64,000 nt of DNA, taken from contig OX235262.1 of the NCBI GenBank assembly GCA_944472135.2, forward strand, positions 84,728,903-84,792,902. The letters are read 5' to 3'. The translations under genes were made by a program, and so were the position numbers. The notes beneath the pieces were generated by a model. The model saw only the letters and a program-made list of their open reading frames with translations, ran no database searches and was not told the origin of the DNA. Every line of letters starts with the position of its first letter. Position 1 is the stretch's first letter. This DNA is from Trichobilharzia regenti (lineage: Eukaryota; Platyhelminthes; Trematoda; Strigeidida; Schistosomatidae). Below, in pieces: positions 1 through 12,172 of the stretch.

Positions 1-167
1 ACATAACGACACCAAAACTGCACCGTTTTATCACATGACTTATATAAACGGTAGGTGACTTTATGGTTTGGTCTGCCTAAATCTCTGAGTCTAACTTCTA
101 CAAAACTTCACGCTTCAAAGCAGATTTATGTGTTCTGAAAGAAGCAGTTATCAGTCTTTCCTTGACC

Positions 168-629
168 TGGTAACTGGATGTCTTTATTCTCCATCTGATT
201 ACGTAATCTTTGTCTTTAACCTCAACCCTCTTTTTTTATAATCTGTAAATTTGTTGTCTCTAGTTTCTATGACGTGAGTTGAACTCAGTACATCGTAACC
301 TAATTTATTAGTCACTCTGCATCTAACGCATATCTCATCTTTACTACATAACTCCTTTACCAATGTATGCATACATTTATTTTGTTTAAAATTGAACTGC
401 CTGTGTAGAAACTATGTAAGCGCAATTTTCTGAGTACTGTTCACTAATTGTGGAACTTCTGTCAACTGACAACATGTAAAATTTGCAAGTGTGTTAAAAC
501 TTTTCTGTATGTAAACCTCATAATTTATTTAGGCTGTAAACAGCTGCAAGCTGATGAGAAGCCAACGAAATAAGGGATGATGGTACCATATTATTTTAGC
601 ACAGATCACTGTTGTTCTTGCTTTATTCA
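168..629 (+). mobile_element. LTR-like repeat, family R1 (plus copy)
   Basis: A 462-bp unit starts TGGTAACTGG and ends GCTTTATTCA, giving the TG...CA ends typical of an LTR. The same sequence occurs in reverse at 61978..62440 and, shortened, at 62441..62541, which fixes its ends. No open reading frame of note lies inside, and no matching target duplication, primer-binding site or purine tract adjoins it. A solo LTR, or one LTR of an element broken by recombination, fits best. No protein shows which superfamily it belongs to. Confidence 0.55.
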
Positions 630-1164
630 AATTCTACAAAACTTTACAGTTTCAACGAATATAAAGACTCTTGCAATGGTGACGATGGTTCACCACATAG
701 ATATTTGGTAGATAATCTGCAAACTTGTGTTCACTATACCCAGTGTTCACTAGACATAAGAATATTTCACTTACACTATAAGTAGTACACTTCAGTGAAA
801 GTCGAAGGAGCTTTAAGCGTTAGTGTCTAGATTTCATTATTCGTCAACTACTCCTCTCTCCAGTGTGATTGTAACTACCCAGGTACCTGAAACAAAAACG
901 ACATTATTTCCTATTACTGGACAAGACACAGACCCGTGATTTCCAATACAATATATGGTGTGACAACCATCTAATATTAATAATTATCTGTATTAAGGAA
1001 AAATTTAGCTGTATTTGGTTAACAGTGATTAATCCAACTGTCGATTCATGAGGTAATCAGTTTTAAAGTTAATCAAATTCTATGAAATCCAACAAATAAA
1101 TTAAATATCTCATTTCCACTAACGGTTGTGTTAAACCATTATACATTCACTTATTCACACACAA
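630..1164. other. No gene seen
   Basis: AT-rich sequence between the R1 LTR and an RTE2 relic. I see no coding run, repeat or recognisable signal. Confidence 0.4.
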
Positions 1165-1760
1165 CATATTTTTCAGACATAAGTCAATCTACTGAAAAGG
1201 CATTAACTGACGAGGATATCAAAGCAAGGGTTGGGAAAGCAAGACAAGCTTTCATTACTCTCAAGTTTGTATAGAGGTCAACAGCACTCAGCATCAAAAA
1301 TAACATACGGACTTTTAACTCCAGTGTGAAGTCAGTGCTACTTGCTATACGGATTGGAGACTTGGCGCGTCATAAAGAGCAACTCCAACAAACTTCAGAC
1401 CTTCATTAACAGCTGTCTTCGCTCAGTACTCAAGGTCAGATGGCCAGAAAAGATCAGCAACAGGCAATGAGCGAACGAACCAGGAACCGATTGTGCAACA
1501 AATAAGCAGGAAGAAATGGAGATGGATTGGCCATATTCCGAGGAAACCATCAAGTGACATCACTAGACAACCCATTGCTCGAGGGGAACCCGAAAGGGAA
1601 GCGGCGAGTTGGTCGTCAGTGCAAGGGTGACTTGGAGGAGATCAAAACATGTGGGTGGACTTGGAGCCAGGTGAAAACTCTAGCAGAGAACCGAACGCAA
1701 TGGAGACGCGCAGCTGAAGCCCTATGTTCCTCTAGGAATTAAAGGAAATAATAATAATTA
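1165..1760 (+). pseudogene. 3' end of an RTE2 LINE (relic)
   Basis: The C-terminal tail of a non-LTR reverse transcriptase polyprotein, read in broken frames. The early part reads like LTDEDIKARVGKARQAF. The last 71 codons (1527..1742) hold a basic block KGKRRVGRQCKGDLEE and end in EALCSSRN. The stop is followed by an AATAATAAT tail, the short repeat tail usual in RTE elements. The endonuclease and reverse transcriptase core are missing, so this is a 5'-truncated dead copy. Related relics lie at 22250..25412, 44120..44720, 46160..47300 and 48225..49178. Confidence 0.75.
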
Positions 1761-2038
1761 TAAGAGGGATTATTGAAATTTGAATATGATAAGAAAAAGT
1801 AACCATCACTTGCTTTATAGAAAGCCATAAAAGACTTAGTAAATTTTCATAATATACATTAAAAAATGTGTAATCAAGTGTACAATTTGTTAAGGAAACA
1901 GTAATGAAATGTATCTATGTTAGAGTGAATAATGTCCAAATTTCACTGATAACTGATTTAAATTATCAACTAAGTAGCATGTATAGTGAACGATACGATT
2001 TCACATTGGGATTTACCGCATCCAATGATAGGTAATAA

Positions 2039-2378
2039 TGTGGTGAGAGCTGGCTACTAGCCAAAATTGGTAGACAGTAATTTACGTGAGTGTTTATGTC
2101 CCCAATATTGGTCATGGGAAAAATAAGAACAAAGACTGACTCAACAACCAATCACAGCACTTTTTGCGTAGGCGGATACAATTTGCGGATAGACAATTTG
2201 AACTTCAATAAACGGCCACAAAGAGATGAAAGATTAACGTTCAGCGATAAATCACCAGTGAGAAGACTGTGTTTGTTTGCTTACAATAATCTATAATAAT
2301 GTTCATGAAAATCTATAATTATCTGTTGATTTCTCAAATAAACGATCTGTTGTCTGGCTCTTGTCTTCTGTTGTTATA
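2039..2378 (+). mobile_element. Solo LTR-like repeat, family R2 (copy 1)
   Basis: It starts TGTGGTGAGAGC and ends CTTCTGTTGTTATA, with a poly(A)-like AAATAAACG shortly before the end. A second copy lies at 14597..14901 and the two align over their whole length. Neighbouring bases (ATAA before, ATAG after) could be a decayed 4-bp target duplication. The small open frames inside it are not conserved in the other copy, so I do not treat them as genes. Confidence 0.55.
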
Positions 2379-3394
2379 ATAGTTAGTGTTACTGTGACTT
2401 GTTAGGCTAAACCTTTAACCAGAAGATCACTAATGAAGGCCTTATCCCATATACCAGGAGGGTTGTAGAACCAGATGATATAATTACTCCTTATGACTCA
2501 CTGTGTGGTGCATAGACACACATATAGTCAGTGAACCCAATCACATTTTATTGTTTCTGATGTAATTATAATTTTCCCTTTGCTGACTGCTGTATAATAA
2601 TGTCTATGGATTTATAACCATACAGACTGAAGTAATTCAGAGCAGTTGTTCATTCATATCTTAGTTTGAAAACTGGTAAAATACAATGTAGTACAAGAGG
2701 AACGACAAACTGGTTTTCCACCAAACTGGAATCCATGACCAAAAGTTCTATCAAATAGACTATGAGTTCAATATCCATCTAACTATCTCTCTATTGGTAT
2801 TACATTAACAGGTCAAAGGGGACTTCTAATATCAGTTTCAATGATGATGACTTAAAAACGTGGAGAATGAGATTAACTGCCGATGAAACTGTCTCGGAAA
2901 AACTTAATTTGAGATACCGACTTGATGTTATATGAATAATGATTGAAACTGAAACGATAGGTCTCAGGTCACCGACTTGACCGGGAAACTCAGTGAATCT
3001 CGAGGACATGAACTGCATTAATTAGTTGCATCTTTTGGTTTGTAAATTATTCTCCATCTTAGTTCTACATAGGTTGACATTCATGTAGACAGAATTTGAG
3101 ACATTAGTTACATATGTTCCTGCTTCCTTAAACAATCTAACATTTTATGTGTAATATTCGCTGACTTTGTTTATCCCAATATGAGAGCTATTCTTCGAAA
3201 ACATGATCAAAAATTTATGATTCTGAACATTTATGTTTACAACAAACTATCGAGAAGTGCACTTATAAATTGATATGTATGAGGAAATGTCTCCCAACTG
3301 CATTAGCTTTTGGAATATTCAGTTATGCAAGTGGAGTGTTCGAGGGATTAAATCAAAATTTACTTCAAAGTTATATTCTCCAGGAGCCACTAAA
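2379..3394. other. No gene seen
   Basis: AT-rich sequence with only short chance reading frames. A frame at 3270..3485 runs into the inverted SINE copy that follows, so it is not supported as a gene. Confidence 0.4.
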
Positions 3395-3840
3395 TAGTAG
3401 AGTAGATTTCGTCACGAACCAACATGAGTTAGAGATCAATGAAACTCAGAGAGAACTGGACAACCGTTTCGTGACTCTTCAATAGTGCACACTCAGGTCC
3501 ACCAGGGATGTAACCCAGGACCTACGGGTTAGGATGCCAATTTTGATGACCATTCAGTTATTCTAACTTTGTCGAATCGTGATACAGCGCCATCCTCAAC
3601 GGCCATAAGCAGAGCTTTAGGGCACACATCCATCTGTCATCAATTAACTAGTGATCGATATTTGGTCTAGTTTCAGTGTAGATGTCCTCACGACTGTGTC
3701 ACTGAAGAGCGCTAAACTAAGACGAAACGGCTAACCAGCTCTCCCGAGTTTCTAATGATCTTTAATTAGCGTTGGTTCGTGATGAAATCTACCCTGAAAT
3801 TAATTCAAATCCCTACGAAAACCCATAATCCAATTGTAGT
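3395..3840. mobile_element. Head-to-head pair of degenerate SINE-A copies
   Basis: The left half (about 3395..3590) is a minus-strand SINE-A copy and the right half (about 3591..3840) a plus-strand copy. The 3' bodies mirror each other: GGTTCGTGATGAAATCTAC near 3774 reappears in reverse near 3405. The left copy keeps a tRNA-like head (reverse of the text near 3510, containing TCCTGGGTTACATCC). The right copy has a degenerate hammerhead-like stretch, CTGAAGAG...AAGACGAAACGG, near 3705. Both are old and diverged. Confidence 0.55.
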
Positions 3841-4391
3841 TAAAATGAACACTCATAGTCCCACTAGGAAACATGCTATTACTTTCGGTCATTGTTATAA
3901 GGTATGCATACATTAAAAGCAATTCAGATAAAGTGAAAATAACTAAGATTAAGCGTCGATGTATTTTACAATCAAAAATTGTCAGGTAGGAATATTGAAT
4001 TTAGAAACTATTTAGGGCATTCTTTTAATCACGTGATTATCCAGCTTTTACTGACAAATCTGTAAACAGGGTTAGCAGCTATCGATTTATTCAGAAGACG
4101 AATGCTATTGGTCAACGCCTGAATAGCCAAAATCCTAAACAAAGAATTAAGTCAAAAAAGTGAAAATAACAGGCGTGTTTATGGGCATTATATGATTCTA
4201 GTCAAAGCTAAAATCTACGACATATATTTTTCTCTCAGCATGGTTTTAAATAGCCGGGAAGAGAAAGCAGATTTATAAGATCTGTCCAGAGATGTTTATT
4301 TATGTTATACGACGGTGCAAACTTAGATAATATACAAATTAGGATTTATAGTCTAGTAAATGAACTTTGCATGCTTACAGTCTCTAAAGAT

Positions 4392-4437
<46 letters not shown>

Positions 4438-5044
4438 CCGTCAGCTCCTTTATAATCGTTGAGTTACAACAATTTCGTGACTCATGCTTGTAAACTGAAC
4501 TTAAATACCTATATGTCGACGTCTTTAAAACTATTGTGAGCATCATTCCTCGAAAACTCTATGCATTTGCTGAAACTTCTTTCTCCTTTTACAAATGGTC
4601 TTGATTACTAGATAAATACTTAATCAATTCCGTTATGCAGTCATCAATCAAATAACATAGTATGGTAATTTCTATATCAGTTCGGTTCATGGGAACGTAG
4701 TTAATCGCCTTAAGCAACCTGTCTTCAATCAATGGGTGACAGTTTCGACCCGTGTTGCACAATTGGATAGAATCATCAGCTTCTACCACATGGCAAGTGC
4801 GGCCCATATTCTGATACATGAAAACTTTGTCTCGGGTTCGAACATCTGCCTGGTTTAAACTGTTGCGGTCTATCCCCAGTAATTTCAATTTTTACTGCTT
4901 ATCTATCATTTCCAGCGTCTTTATAAAATTTAGGAAATGTTTATACAGGTGTGATCTTATCTGCATTAATGCCTGAACCTGCATTTCGATATGTTTCCAT
5001 CCACGCATATCTATATAATAGTGTGTCCAGCACCTACCCCCAAA
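3841..5044. other. Non-genic stretch with one unexplained ORF
   Basis: AT-rich sequence holding an (AT)n microsatellite and a 99-codon minus-strand frame at 4589..4888. That frame has a balanced amino-acid composition with several Cys and His residues, but no motif I recognise. It could be a piece of an unrecognised repeat or a chance frame. Nothing else is seen. Confidence 0.3.
4394..4433. repeat. (AT)20 microsatellite
   Basis: An uninterrupted AT dinucleotide run of about 40 bases. Confidence 0.95.
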
Positions 5045-6545
5045 TGGGATGTGGATATCGATCCTTCATCTTTAATATGAAACGAGGAAAGGCAGCAGGA
5101 CCTGATGAAATGATTCGAGGCATCTGGGTTAGGTAATGTTTGGAAATCGGAGATAGTTCCATCAGAATGGCGTAAACCACTAATTATCTCAGTTCAGAAG
5201 GAAGGGAGGCGTCTTCCCTGTGATAAACATCACTAAAATAGTATTCAAAGTTCTCCGTTCACTGAATAGGCTCAGACTAATTGGTGATCACGAGGAACGA
5301 ACTCGAGGAAACCAGACAGGCTTTAGGCCTGGGAGAAGACGTATTGATAATATCTCCACCTTCCGAAGGGTCCTGACTTACTGGCGTCCAACACTTGTCA
5401 CAATTATTGACCTCAAGGAGGTATTTGACTGCGCTGTTTAGTCGTGGAGGGAGTGCCGAGCAAGTATGTCGCAATAATCAAGGCAATCTACTCGAACTCA
5501 CAAAGTGGCGTCCGTCAGGAGTCCCTACTGTCCCCACTTCATCAAAGACGTATTAGTGGAATTAACCCTAAATGACTTTACCGACTCAGGGGTTGACTTG
5601 TTGAAAAAAAACAGTCTTGTTGATTGAGAGTATGCAGATAACATTGTACTTTTAGGTAAAGATGTTGATAAAATGCAGTCTTCTGAATACACCTTGAGCA
5701 GCGAACTTTGAATGCTTCAGTACGAATCGCTACTGTCAAACGAAAGGTGATGTACCAAGACTGAACTACATCCACTATTCCTAGCTTAAAGAGGCAGGAG
5801 TCAAGTGGCAGAGTGTGTTGACCACTTCACTTATTTGGGAAGGTGCATTAGCCCCAGTGGGCTGACTGCTGACAAAATCTCAGTAGGGATACAAAAAGCT
5901 CATATGGCATTTGTTAGCCTAAGTGATCCCTGGCTCGAACGTGATATCCGGCTATCGATCAAGGATATGAACTGCAAGGCAGTTGGCTCTGTCCTTTGTG
6001 GCTGTGAGACATCGCCATTGGAAGTGGACAATGTTATCTTTGACCACAGATGTTTGCGTTCTCTCTTCCATATTAAGTCGTATAATGCAGCGAATAATAT
6101 TGAGGTTACGCGTCAAGTATTAGGTAAGAAGGGGAAGTTTATCGACGAGGTCGCGAAGTTGCATGGATTAAGACAGCTAGGATGTGTTATACACGCCCAG
6201 CCACCGCCTTCCTTAACGAGCAATATTAATTGACATATGAGTGGTCGTGAAGTCTTTGACAATTGGCGTGAGTCACGTAAGAAGGTGTAGACTGCCTGGT
6301 TTAGATTCTCAGAATGCTAGAAAGCAATAACTGAAGATATCCCGTGATATGGCTCAAAATCGTTCCCAGTTGCATGGATGCATTCACTTTTCGTTATCTC
6401 CCATATCCACTAAACCCTGATGTTTTTCCATGTTACCATTCTTTTCCCCTTACATTCCTGCTTATTATTCATTCTTTTGAATTTCTTTTCTCTAGTTTTT
6501 CGTACAACATAGAGTGTAGCGACTTGAACTGCTGAAGTTCCACAC
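5045..6545 (+). pseudogene. RTE1 LINE relic (reverse transcriptase and tail)
   Basis: Broken frames match the intact RTE1 element at 8503..12261 in the same order. GKAAGPD (5090..5105) and RGNQTGFRPGR (5308..5335) come from the reverse transcriptase. A frame at 5805..6233 carries the post-RT region beginning [12 protein letters not shown]. The terminal MAQNR-like motif (6350) and the 3' untranslated region follow, ending near GACTTGAACTGCTG. Many frameshifts and stops, and a missing YADD box, show it is dead. The 5' endonuclease half is absent. Confidence 0.8.
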
Positions 6546-6840
6546 TGAAACCTAGTACGTTTTTCTAAAATGCGAATGAAATGGGGTTGCTGCGTTAAGA
6601 TTCGAATTTCTGGATTTAGAAATATGCTACGAAAAAATCACGATTAAATTACTCATTAAGCGAAAGCAGACGCTCTGATTTCTTCTCTTGGTACTAAATT
6701 AAGTGCCATGTATATTTAATCAGCCTAACTTCGGTAACAAAAAAATCTGTGAAAAATTACAAAGGAATCCAGCCGTATAGATAAGGAATAATGACGATAT
6801 TCTATATAGATAAAGCAATGAGAAGACGTAATTTGTCTGA

Positions 6841-7041
6841 ATCGTGAATATTCCCGAATGGCTCCAAAAACAAATAGAATCCCCATTACCCATTAATGGT
6901 GAGAACAGGAGACCTAGCTCGTCTATTGCGAAACATTATAGAGACAGGGCATAAAACTGATGTTCACACATCTTTAAAACCTTCCTATACAACGTGTTTG
7001 GGGGCATATCCTAAATTTTGTGGAAGCCCTAGCTGGTAATT
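6841..7041 (+). pseudogene. Penelope-like element endonuclease tail (upstream copy)
   Basis: About 200 bp nearly identical to 7570..7766, in the same orientation. It encodes the C-terminal end of a PLE GIY-YIG endonuclease region and is followed directly by the reverse transcriptase end of the next copy. This is the partial tandem arrangement common in Penelope-like elements. Confidence 0.6.
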
Positions 7042-7061
7042 AGGAAGATCTACTTATAGGA

Positions 7062-7816
7062 AACCTACCAGGACAGGACAGTATCTTAATTATCACAGTT
7101 TCTGTCCTGTTCGGTACAAAAGAGCCTTAGAGAGTGAGGTGTCTCTTCAGTAGAATCCAATGAATATGCACTGAAGACACACTTGATGAAGAAGAAAGAA
7201 AGTTGACACAAACTCTGGTTGATAACAATTATCCAGACAAGTTCATCAGGAGATATAAAGTAGTCAGCGGAACACCAACACCCATTATCCAACTCGTCGC
7301 TAAGAAAGACGTGTACATCAAGCTATCCTATATGGTACATCATAGCAGTCTGATAACTAGACAAAGGTTGAACGCTGTAGTTAAAAAGACTTTCCATGCA
7401 GCAAATATAATAATAAATGAAATGTGAAGCCAATATATCCACCGTCTAAGCCCTTTGAACATGCGAAAAATGATGTCACATCCCATTGTATTTACCAATT
7501 TGAATGTACGCGTGGACACATATATAGGGAGAACTCATCGATTTCTACAAGTAAGGTTGGTTCCAGAGCACATTCCTGAATGTCTCCAGAAGCAAAGACA
7601 ATCCCCAGAACCCATTAATGGTGAGAACAGGAGACCTAGCTCGTCTATTGCGAAACATTATAGAGACAGGGCATAAAACTGATGTTCACACATCTTTAAA
7701 ACCTTCCTATACAACGTGTTTGGGGGCATATCCTAAATTTTGTGGAAGCCCTAGTTGGCAATTAGAAAGTTTGAACCACCTTTACGCGTTCAAAAACAAT
7801 TCTCCATCAGTCTAAC
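7062..7816 (+). pseudogene. Penelope-like element relic (RT end plus GIY-YIG domain)
   Basis: Fragments in three frames read in order as the end of a PLE reverse transcriptase and its endonuclease. WTGQ...SFCPVRYKRAL (from about 7065) parallels the PLE copy at 54880. Next come NNYPDKFIRRYK (from 7224) and KKDVYIKLSY (7300 on). The GIY-YIG region has IYQFEC (about 7488) and TYIGRTHRF (from about 7518), followed by HIPECLQKQ. Frames shift several times and stops intervene, so it is not functional. The family is inferred from motif order and the other copies in this window. Confidence 0.7.
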
Positions 7817-8492
7817 CCTTCCTTGGTAAATTTTGTTTTAATACTATAGCAGATGTATTAATACCTCTGCTATTTGGTTTATTGGTCTTCGTTGTTGTTT
7901 TCACATTGAATATGTCCTTTTAACTTGACCTAAATTTATTTTCTCACGTCTTAGTTCTTTATTAATTTCATATAAATTTCTCTGACAAGTCCGTGTGTGA
8001 TCGATCAGATTGTTCGCAATGTGTTACTCAAATACATTATACGATTCAGACAAATCACGTCTTCTTATTACTTTATCTAAATTCATAAAGGGAACTTATT
8101 GTTTTAGATATTCTATATTTCAATTTTTTTGATAATAGAATACTGTCGGTACGCAATAATAAACCTAGATTATTTGCTTGTTTGTTATTTCGCAACATCG
8201 TGTACTCGGAATCTTGACTAGCATTTTCAATTAATTACCACAGTCGTAATGGCCCAATGAAGACTCTTCCCTTTATAATTGCATGTCATCATAAGACATT
8301 ATAGTATCCACTAAGACTGATCATAAAATCGTAATAAAAACAAAATATCACTCATAGTAATAAAAACCCTCAAAGTGCATAGTTGAGAGCATCTGTTTTG
8401 ACTAAAGACGTGAATTTCCTATCAAAATCAAATAAGAGATTACTCCAGATGTTGAGAAATAGCGGGTAAATTCCGTTTACAATTCTACAATC
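7817..8492. other. PLE 3' flank and unassigned sequence
   Basis: The first ~200 bp may be the PLE 3' untranslated region. The rest, up to the target duplication of the RTE1 element, is AT-rich with no recognisable gene. The sequence at 8390..8492 was joined to 12272 onward before RTE1 inserted. Confidence 0.35.
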
Positions 8493-8502
8493 AGGAGAAT
8501 TG
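8493..8502. repeat. Target-site duplication, 3' side of RTE1
   Basis: AGGAGAATTG, identical to 12262..12271. It directly abuts the GACA-repeat tail of the LINE. Confidence 0.75.
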
Positions 8503-8673
8503 TCTGTCTGTCTGGATTCAACATAGAACTTGGCACCGAAGTGCAGCAGTTCGAGTTGCCACGTTCCAAATAGCACACAGAGGTAGACAAGAAGATGAGT
8601 GAAGAGAATTAATAGAGTTTGACAAATATAAGAGTGAAACAGAATGGGTAATGGTAGAAAGGAATATGAAAGA

Positions 8674-11394
8674 TTACAGAGATTGAATACATCTGCGCCA
8701 TTGACAACGATTTTGAGCCATGTCACCTATTGTCTCCAGCCATTGATTCCTAGAGTCCCGAGGGCCCCAACCCGGGAGTCTGCATCTCCCTACCTGACTC
8801 AGTTTAACTGTCAAGGATTTCATGGATTGATGCCATGTTTTTGTTTGGCCACCACTGGCTCTTTTCCAACCTGAACCTATATCAGCTAACAATGCCCGTC
8901 GGGGGAGGCGGTGGTTAGGCATGCGCACCACGTGACCTAGCCATCTTAGTCTATGTAACTTTATAACCTCGTCGATTGATTTTCCCTCTTTGCCCAACAC
9001 TCTACGCCTAACGTCAACATTACTTATCTTGTGAAACCACCTAACGTGAGACAGAGATCGCAGACATCTATGATCGAAAGCAGTCAACCTTTTCATGTCT
9101 TCAACGCGTATTGGCCATGTTTCAGAGCCATAGAGAAGGACGGAGCGAACTGATGAGCAGTACACACGTCCCTTGGTTGATAACCGGATGTCACGCCTAC
9201 GCCAGAGATGGTGTAAGTCAGCGAAAGCAGCTCGAGCTTTTCGGATCCGTGCTGAGATTTCATCGCCAATCAGTCCGTTGGTGCTAATACAACTTCCCAA
9301 GTAGGTGAAGTGGTCAACATGTTCTATCACTTCACTCCCTATCACTAAGTTAGGGGTTGACGTCGTCCAGTCCTGTAGCAGCATCTTACATTTTGCAGGG
9401 GCGAATCGCATGCCAAACATACGAAGATTGCTGCTCAAGGTGTTCAGAAGACTCTGCATTTTGTCAGCATCCTCCCCTAACAGGACTATGTCATCTGCAT
9501 ATTCTAAGTCCATTAGATTATTCCCTGGTAACAAGTCGATTCCTAAGTCACTACGTTCAGTTAAGGATACTTCCATTAGCATATCTATGATGAAGTTAAA
9601 CAGAAATGGGGAAAGTGGACATCCCTGTCGGACACCACTGGTTGTTACTAATTCAGATGACAATTCCCCATAAGCCCTTACACGACTACGTGAGTTTGAA
9701 TAGAGTGCCTTGATTAGTGCAATGTACTTTCTTGGCACTCCCTTCACAGTCAGACATTGCCATAGTACCTTTCGGTCCACGGAGTCGAAGGCCGCCTTCA
9801 AGTCAAGAAATATGACAATTGTTGGACGCCGAAAAGTGTGTCTATGTTCTAGAATCTGTCGAAGAGTGAAGATATGATCTATGCACCCTCTACCTGGTCT
9901 AAAGCCTGCTTGATTTTCCCTTGTCTGTTCCTCCCGAGTTCTGCTTAGTCTATGCATGATTACTGAGCCTAGGATTTTAGAGACTATGTTCGTTAGGCTG
10001 ATCCCCCTATGATTATCACACGAGGACTTGTTTCCCTTCTTGAATATCGGTATAATAAGTGACTTACCCCAGTCTGATGGTACTGTCTCTGATTCCCAGA
10101 CTTTGCCTAGTACCTCAGTTAATCTACAAACTAGTATGTCACCCCCATATTTAAACACCTCCGGAATAATTCCGTCGGGTCCTGCCGCTTTGCCTCGTTT
10201 CAAATTACTGATAGCTTTTGTAACCTCACCTACAGACGGCGGACCAGTGTCTATATCCCATTCGGGTACGTGGTGGATGGCGGGGAGGTTCAGTGTGGCT
10301 GTAGGCAAGTTAAATTGTTCCTCAAAGTGTTCTTTCCAGCGTTCAAGGCGTCTATCCTGAGAGCTAATTAAGGAGCCATTTTTCTCAGAAATAGTCTCAC
10401 TTATGAATTGCCTTTTCCCGCCCGATTCTGTGATGAGTCTAAAGAGTTGCCTAGTGTTGCCTATCGCCAATGCTTTTTCCATCTCTTTCGCCTTTGTCAC
10501 CCACCACTGTTCACGGTCCTTGCGGAGACTTTTAGTAAGTTTCCTTTTGTGCAGCTTTCGCTCCTCATTGAATTCGGAGCTCGCCGGAATAAGTCTTCTA
10601 GCATCTATCAGTTCGGATGAGGCAGTCGAAATCCAGTGGTTTTTACTCACCTTTGGATTTGTCTTATTCACAGCTTTTACAGCTGTATCTATAGCTGACT
10701 GAATATTCTTCCAGGCTTCTCCAGGGTGAGCACAGCTGTCGGATTCAGATATGCGTTTAGCTAGTTCTTCCTCAAATAGGGATTTAGTTTCCTGATCGAG
10801 CTGGGGGCGTAATGGTTTTACCGCCAGCTGTTTCCTACGTCCGTTCAGTCGTAAGCACACACGAGCCCGGACCAGTGCGTGATCGGTATCTACACACGTG
10901 TTCCAGAAGGAGCGACAATCTCCTACCGACCCACGCCAACGATAGCTTATTGCTATGTGGTCTATTTGTGTCCAGCGTTGGTTTGATGATGGGGGTCGCC
11001 AGGTTAAACAGTGTCTCTCCTTGTGTTTAAAGTTAGTGCTTACAAGAAACAAATGATTATCTGAACAGAACTGTAGGAGACGGTCACCGTTGTCGGTTCG
11101 CTGGCACGGAACTCCATAGGTGCCACCGACATCCTTCTCAGATTGACACAATTTCCCTACTTGAGCGTTGAAGTCACCAGCTAGAACGACTATATCTGAG
11201 CGTTTAGCCTTTCTCACCAAACTAGACAGCTTTTGGTAGAACTCATCCTTCGTTTCATCCGAACTGCAGTCAGTGGGGGCGTAGGCGGAGATTACGAAAA
11301 GGCATCGGCGAGTAGTGCAGTCCTTTCTCCTTCTTACTGATCCGTTCAGACGGACAGCACACATTCGGCTATCTACTGGGATCCAGTCAAGCAA
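8674..11394 (-). CDS. RTE endonuclease (C-terminal part)-reverse transcriptase polyprotein
   Basis: A 906-codon open frame encoding the main protein of the LINE, which nicks target DNA and copies the element RNA at the nick. Residues 1-180 are most of an exonuclease/endonuclease/phosphatase fold: AYAP at 37-40, GDFNAQVG at 73-80, QIDHI at 143-147 and the catalytic-type TDH at 170-172. Reverse transcriptase spans about 400-680: GPDGI at 405-409, FLDLKAAFD at 529-537, [10 protein letters not shown] at 587-596 and YADD at 632-635. Residues 680-906 are the conserved C-terminal region of RTE proteins. The first methionine is not the true start, because the frame continues upstream and the N-terminal endonuclease piece lies in another frame (11436..11726). 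Apart from that frameshift the catalytic motifs look whole. Confidence 0.88.
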   Translation of the reverse strand: MLDWIPVDSRMCAVRLNGSVRRRKDCTTRRCLFVISAYAPTDCSSDETKDEFYQKLSSLVRKAKRSDIVVLAGDFNAQVGKLCQSEKDVGGTYGVPCQRTDNGDRLLQFCSDNHLFLVSTNFKHKERHCLTWRPPSSNQRWTQIDHIAISYRWRGSVGDCRSFWNTCVDTDHALVRARVCLRLNGRRKQLAVKPLRPQLDQETKSLFEEELAKRISESDSCAHPGEAWKNIQSAIDTAVKAVNKTNPKVSKNHWISTASSELIDARRLIPASSEFNEERKLHKRKLTKSLRKDREQWWVTKAKEMEKALAIGNTRQLFRLITESGGKRQFISETISEKNGSLISSQDRRLERWKEHFEEQFNLPTATLNLPAIHHVPEWDIDTGPPSVGEVTKAISNLKRGKAAGPDGIIPEVFKYGGDILVCRLTEVLGKVWESETVPSDWGKSLIIPIFKKGNKSSCDNHRGISLTNIVSKILGSVIMHRLSRTREEQTRENQAGFRPGRGCIDHIFTLRQILEHRHTFRRPTIVIFLDLKAAFDSVDRKVLWQCLTVKGVPRKYIALIKALYSNSRSRVRAYGELSSELVTTSGVRQGCPLSPFLFNFIIDMLMEVSLTERSDLGIDLLPGNNLMDLEYADDIVLLGEDADKMQSLLNTLSSNLRMFGMRFAPAKCKMLLQDWTTSTPNLVIGSEVIEHVDHFTYLGSCISTNGLIGDEISARIRKARAAFADLHHLWRRRDIRLSTKGRVYCSSVRSVLLYGSETWPIRVEDMKRLTAFDHRCLRSLSHVRWFHKISNVDVRRRVLGKEGKSIDEVIKLHRLRWLGHVVRMPNHRLPRRALLADIGSGWKRASGGQTKTWHQSMKSLTVKLSQVGRCRLPGWGPRDSRNQWLETIGDMAQNRCQWRRCIQSL

Positions 11395-11435
11395 TGTCTT
11401 TTCTGCCCTAGTACTCAGAGCTATCCCTACGCCAG

Positions 11436-11726
11436 CTAATCCCGTGAACTAGCTGTGGCATCTCCTGACACCCTCAAGGTGAATTTTGAAGATTCATCCT
11501 GTTGGCCAGGTGGGGTTAGGTGAATAACCACACTTGGGTCTTGTATGCGTGTTTCTGAAACACAACATACATCAATGGCTCGAGATGCCAGGGTCTTAGC
11601 TAGTGATGCTTGTTGTCCTATTTGGCAAAGTGTCCTTACATTAAATGCTCCTATATGAAATTGGTGGCGTGGCTTTAGGAGACTATCCGTGGTGGTTTTT
11701 TGGCTTTCGTCGTTTTTAGTGGACAC
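11436..11726 (-). CDS. RTE endonuclease, N-terminal part (frame-shifted)
   Basis: A 96-codon frame holding the first endonuclease motifs: FNVRTLCQIGQQ at residues 28-39 and CVSETRIQ at 55-62, which carries the catalytic-type Glu. It ends at a TAG near 11,433, where the protein should continue in the frame of 8674..11394. The one-base offset lies in a short G run, so a single-base deletion is the simplest cause, whether in the genome or in the sequence read. The start Met at 11726 is plausible but the frame is also open upstream. Confidence 0.75.
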   Translation of the reverse strand: MSTKNDESQKTTTDSLLKPRHQFHIGAFNVRTLCQIGQQASLAKTLASRAIDVCCVSETRIQDPSVVIHLTPPGQQDESSKFTLRVSGDATASSRD

Positions 11727-12172
11727 AGAGTGAAGAGGGAGTGAGGAGCCATCAAGTAGAGGAGTTGCATCACTGGGGGAAGGTAAGGTAATAGATGAAA
11801 AGATGAAGACAAAGATAAGTGAGGATTAGAGAGGTTTTGTGTGCGTTTTGGATTGTGAGGGCGATTGTTACTTCCCGGCTGCCCACACCGTGGAAGTTGG
11901 TTGCGTGACCGCAGAGCCCAGGGGACAACTGCTTGTGGCCGGTCACACGCGGCCTGTTTTTGTTCGTTCTTCGTTGTTTTGTGTGCCTCAGTAGCATACT
12001 TATCACTCCCGCCCTGTGACACGGCAGCAGGAAGCGCGGTCGTTGTTAATCCGGGCCACGGCCGATCCGGCATGAAATTTTGTGAATTTGTTTGGATCAT
12101 GGTATTGGATGAGGTAGCTGCTTTTTGTTTAACCGCTATCCAAACAACCTGCCTGGCATGGTAGAACCTCAA
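11727..12172 (-). other. RTE1 5' leader with a long open frame
   Basis: A 165-codon frame (11675..12172) runs through the leader and overlaps the endonuclease start. It is GC-rich, rich in Pro, Ser, Gln and Asn, and has no domain I recognise. Some RTE elements carry a short leader ORF, so it might be translated, but it may equally be untranslated leader. Confidence 0.3.

Noticed and set aside
551..577. CTGATGAG...CGAAAT in the R1 LTR looks like a hammerhead core
   Set aside because: The bases between the boxes cannot form stem II. The third copy (62441..62541) shows that the site derives from a GTTGGC/GCCAAC hairpin instead.
2090..2296. Small ORF inside the R2 repeat as a gene
   Set aside because: Not conserved in the second R2 copy and with no protein-like features.
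8644..11030. Several plus-strand frames of 70-120 codons across the RTE1 element
   Set aside because: They are antisense to the long, motif-bearing minus-strand frame.
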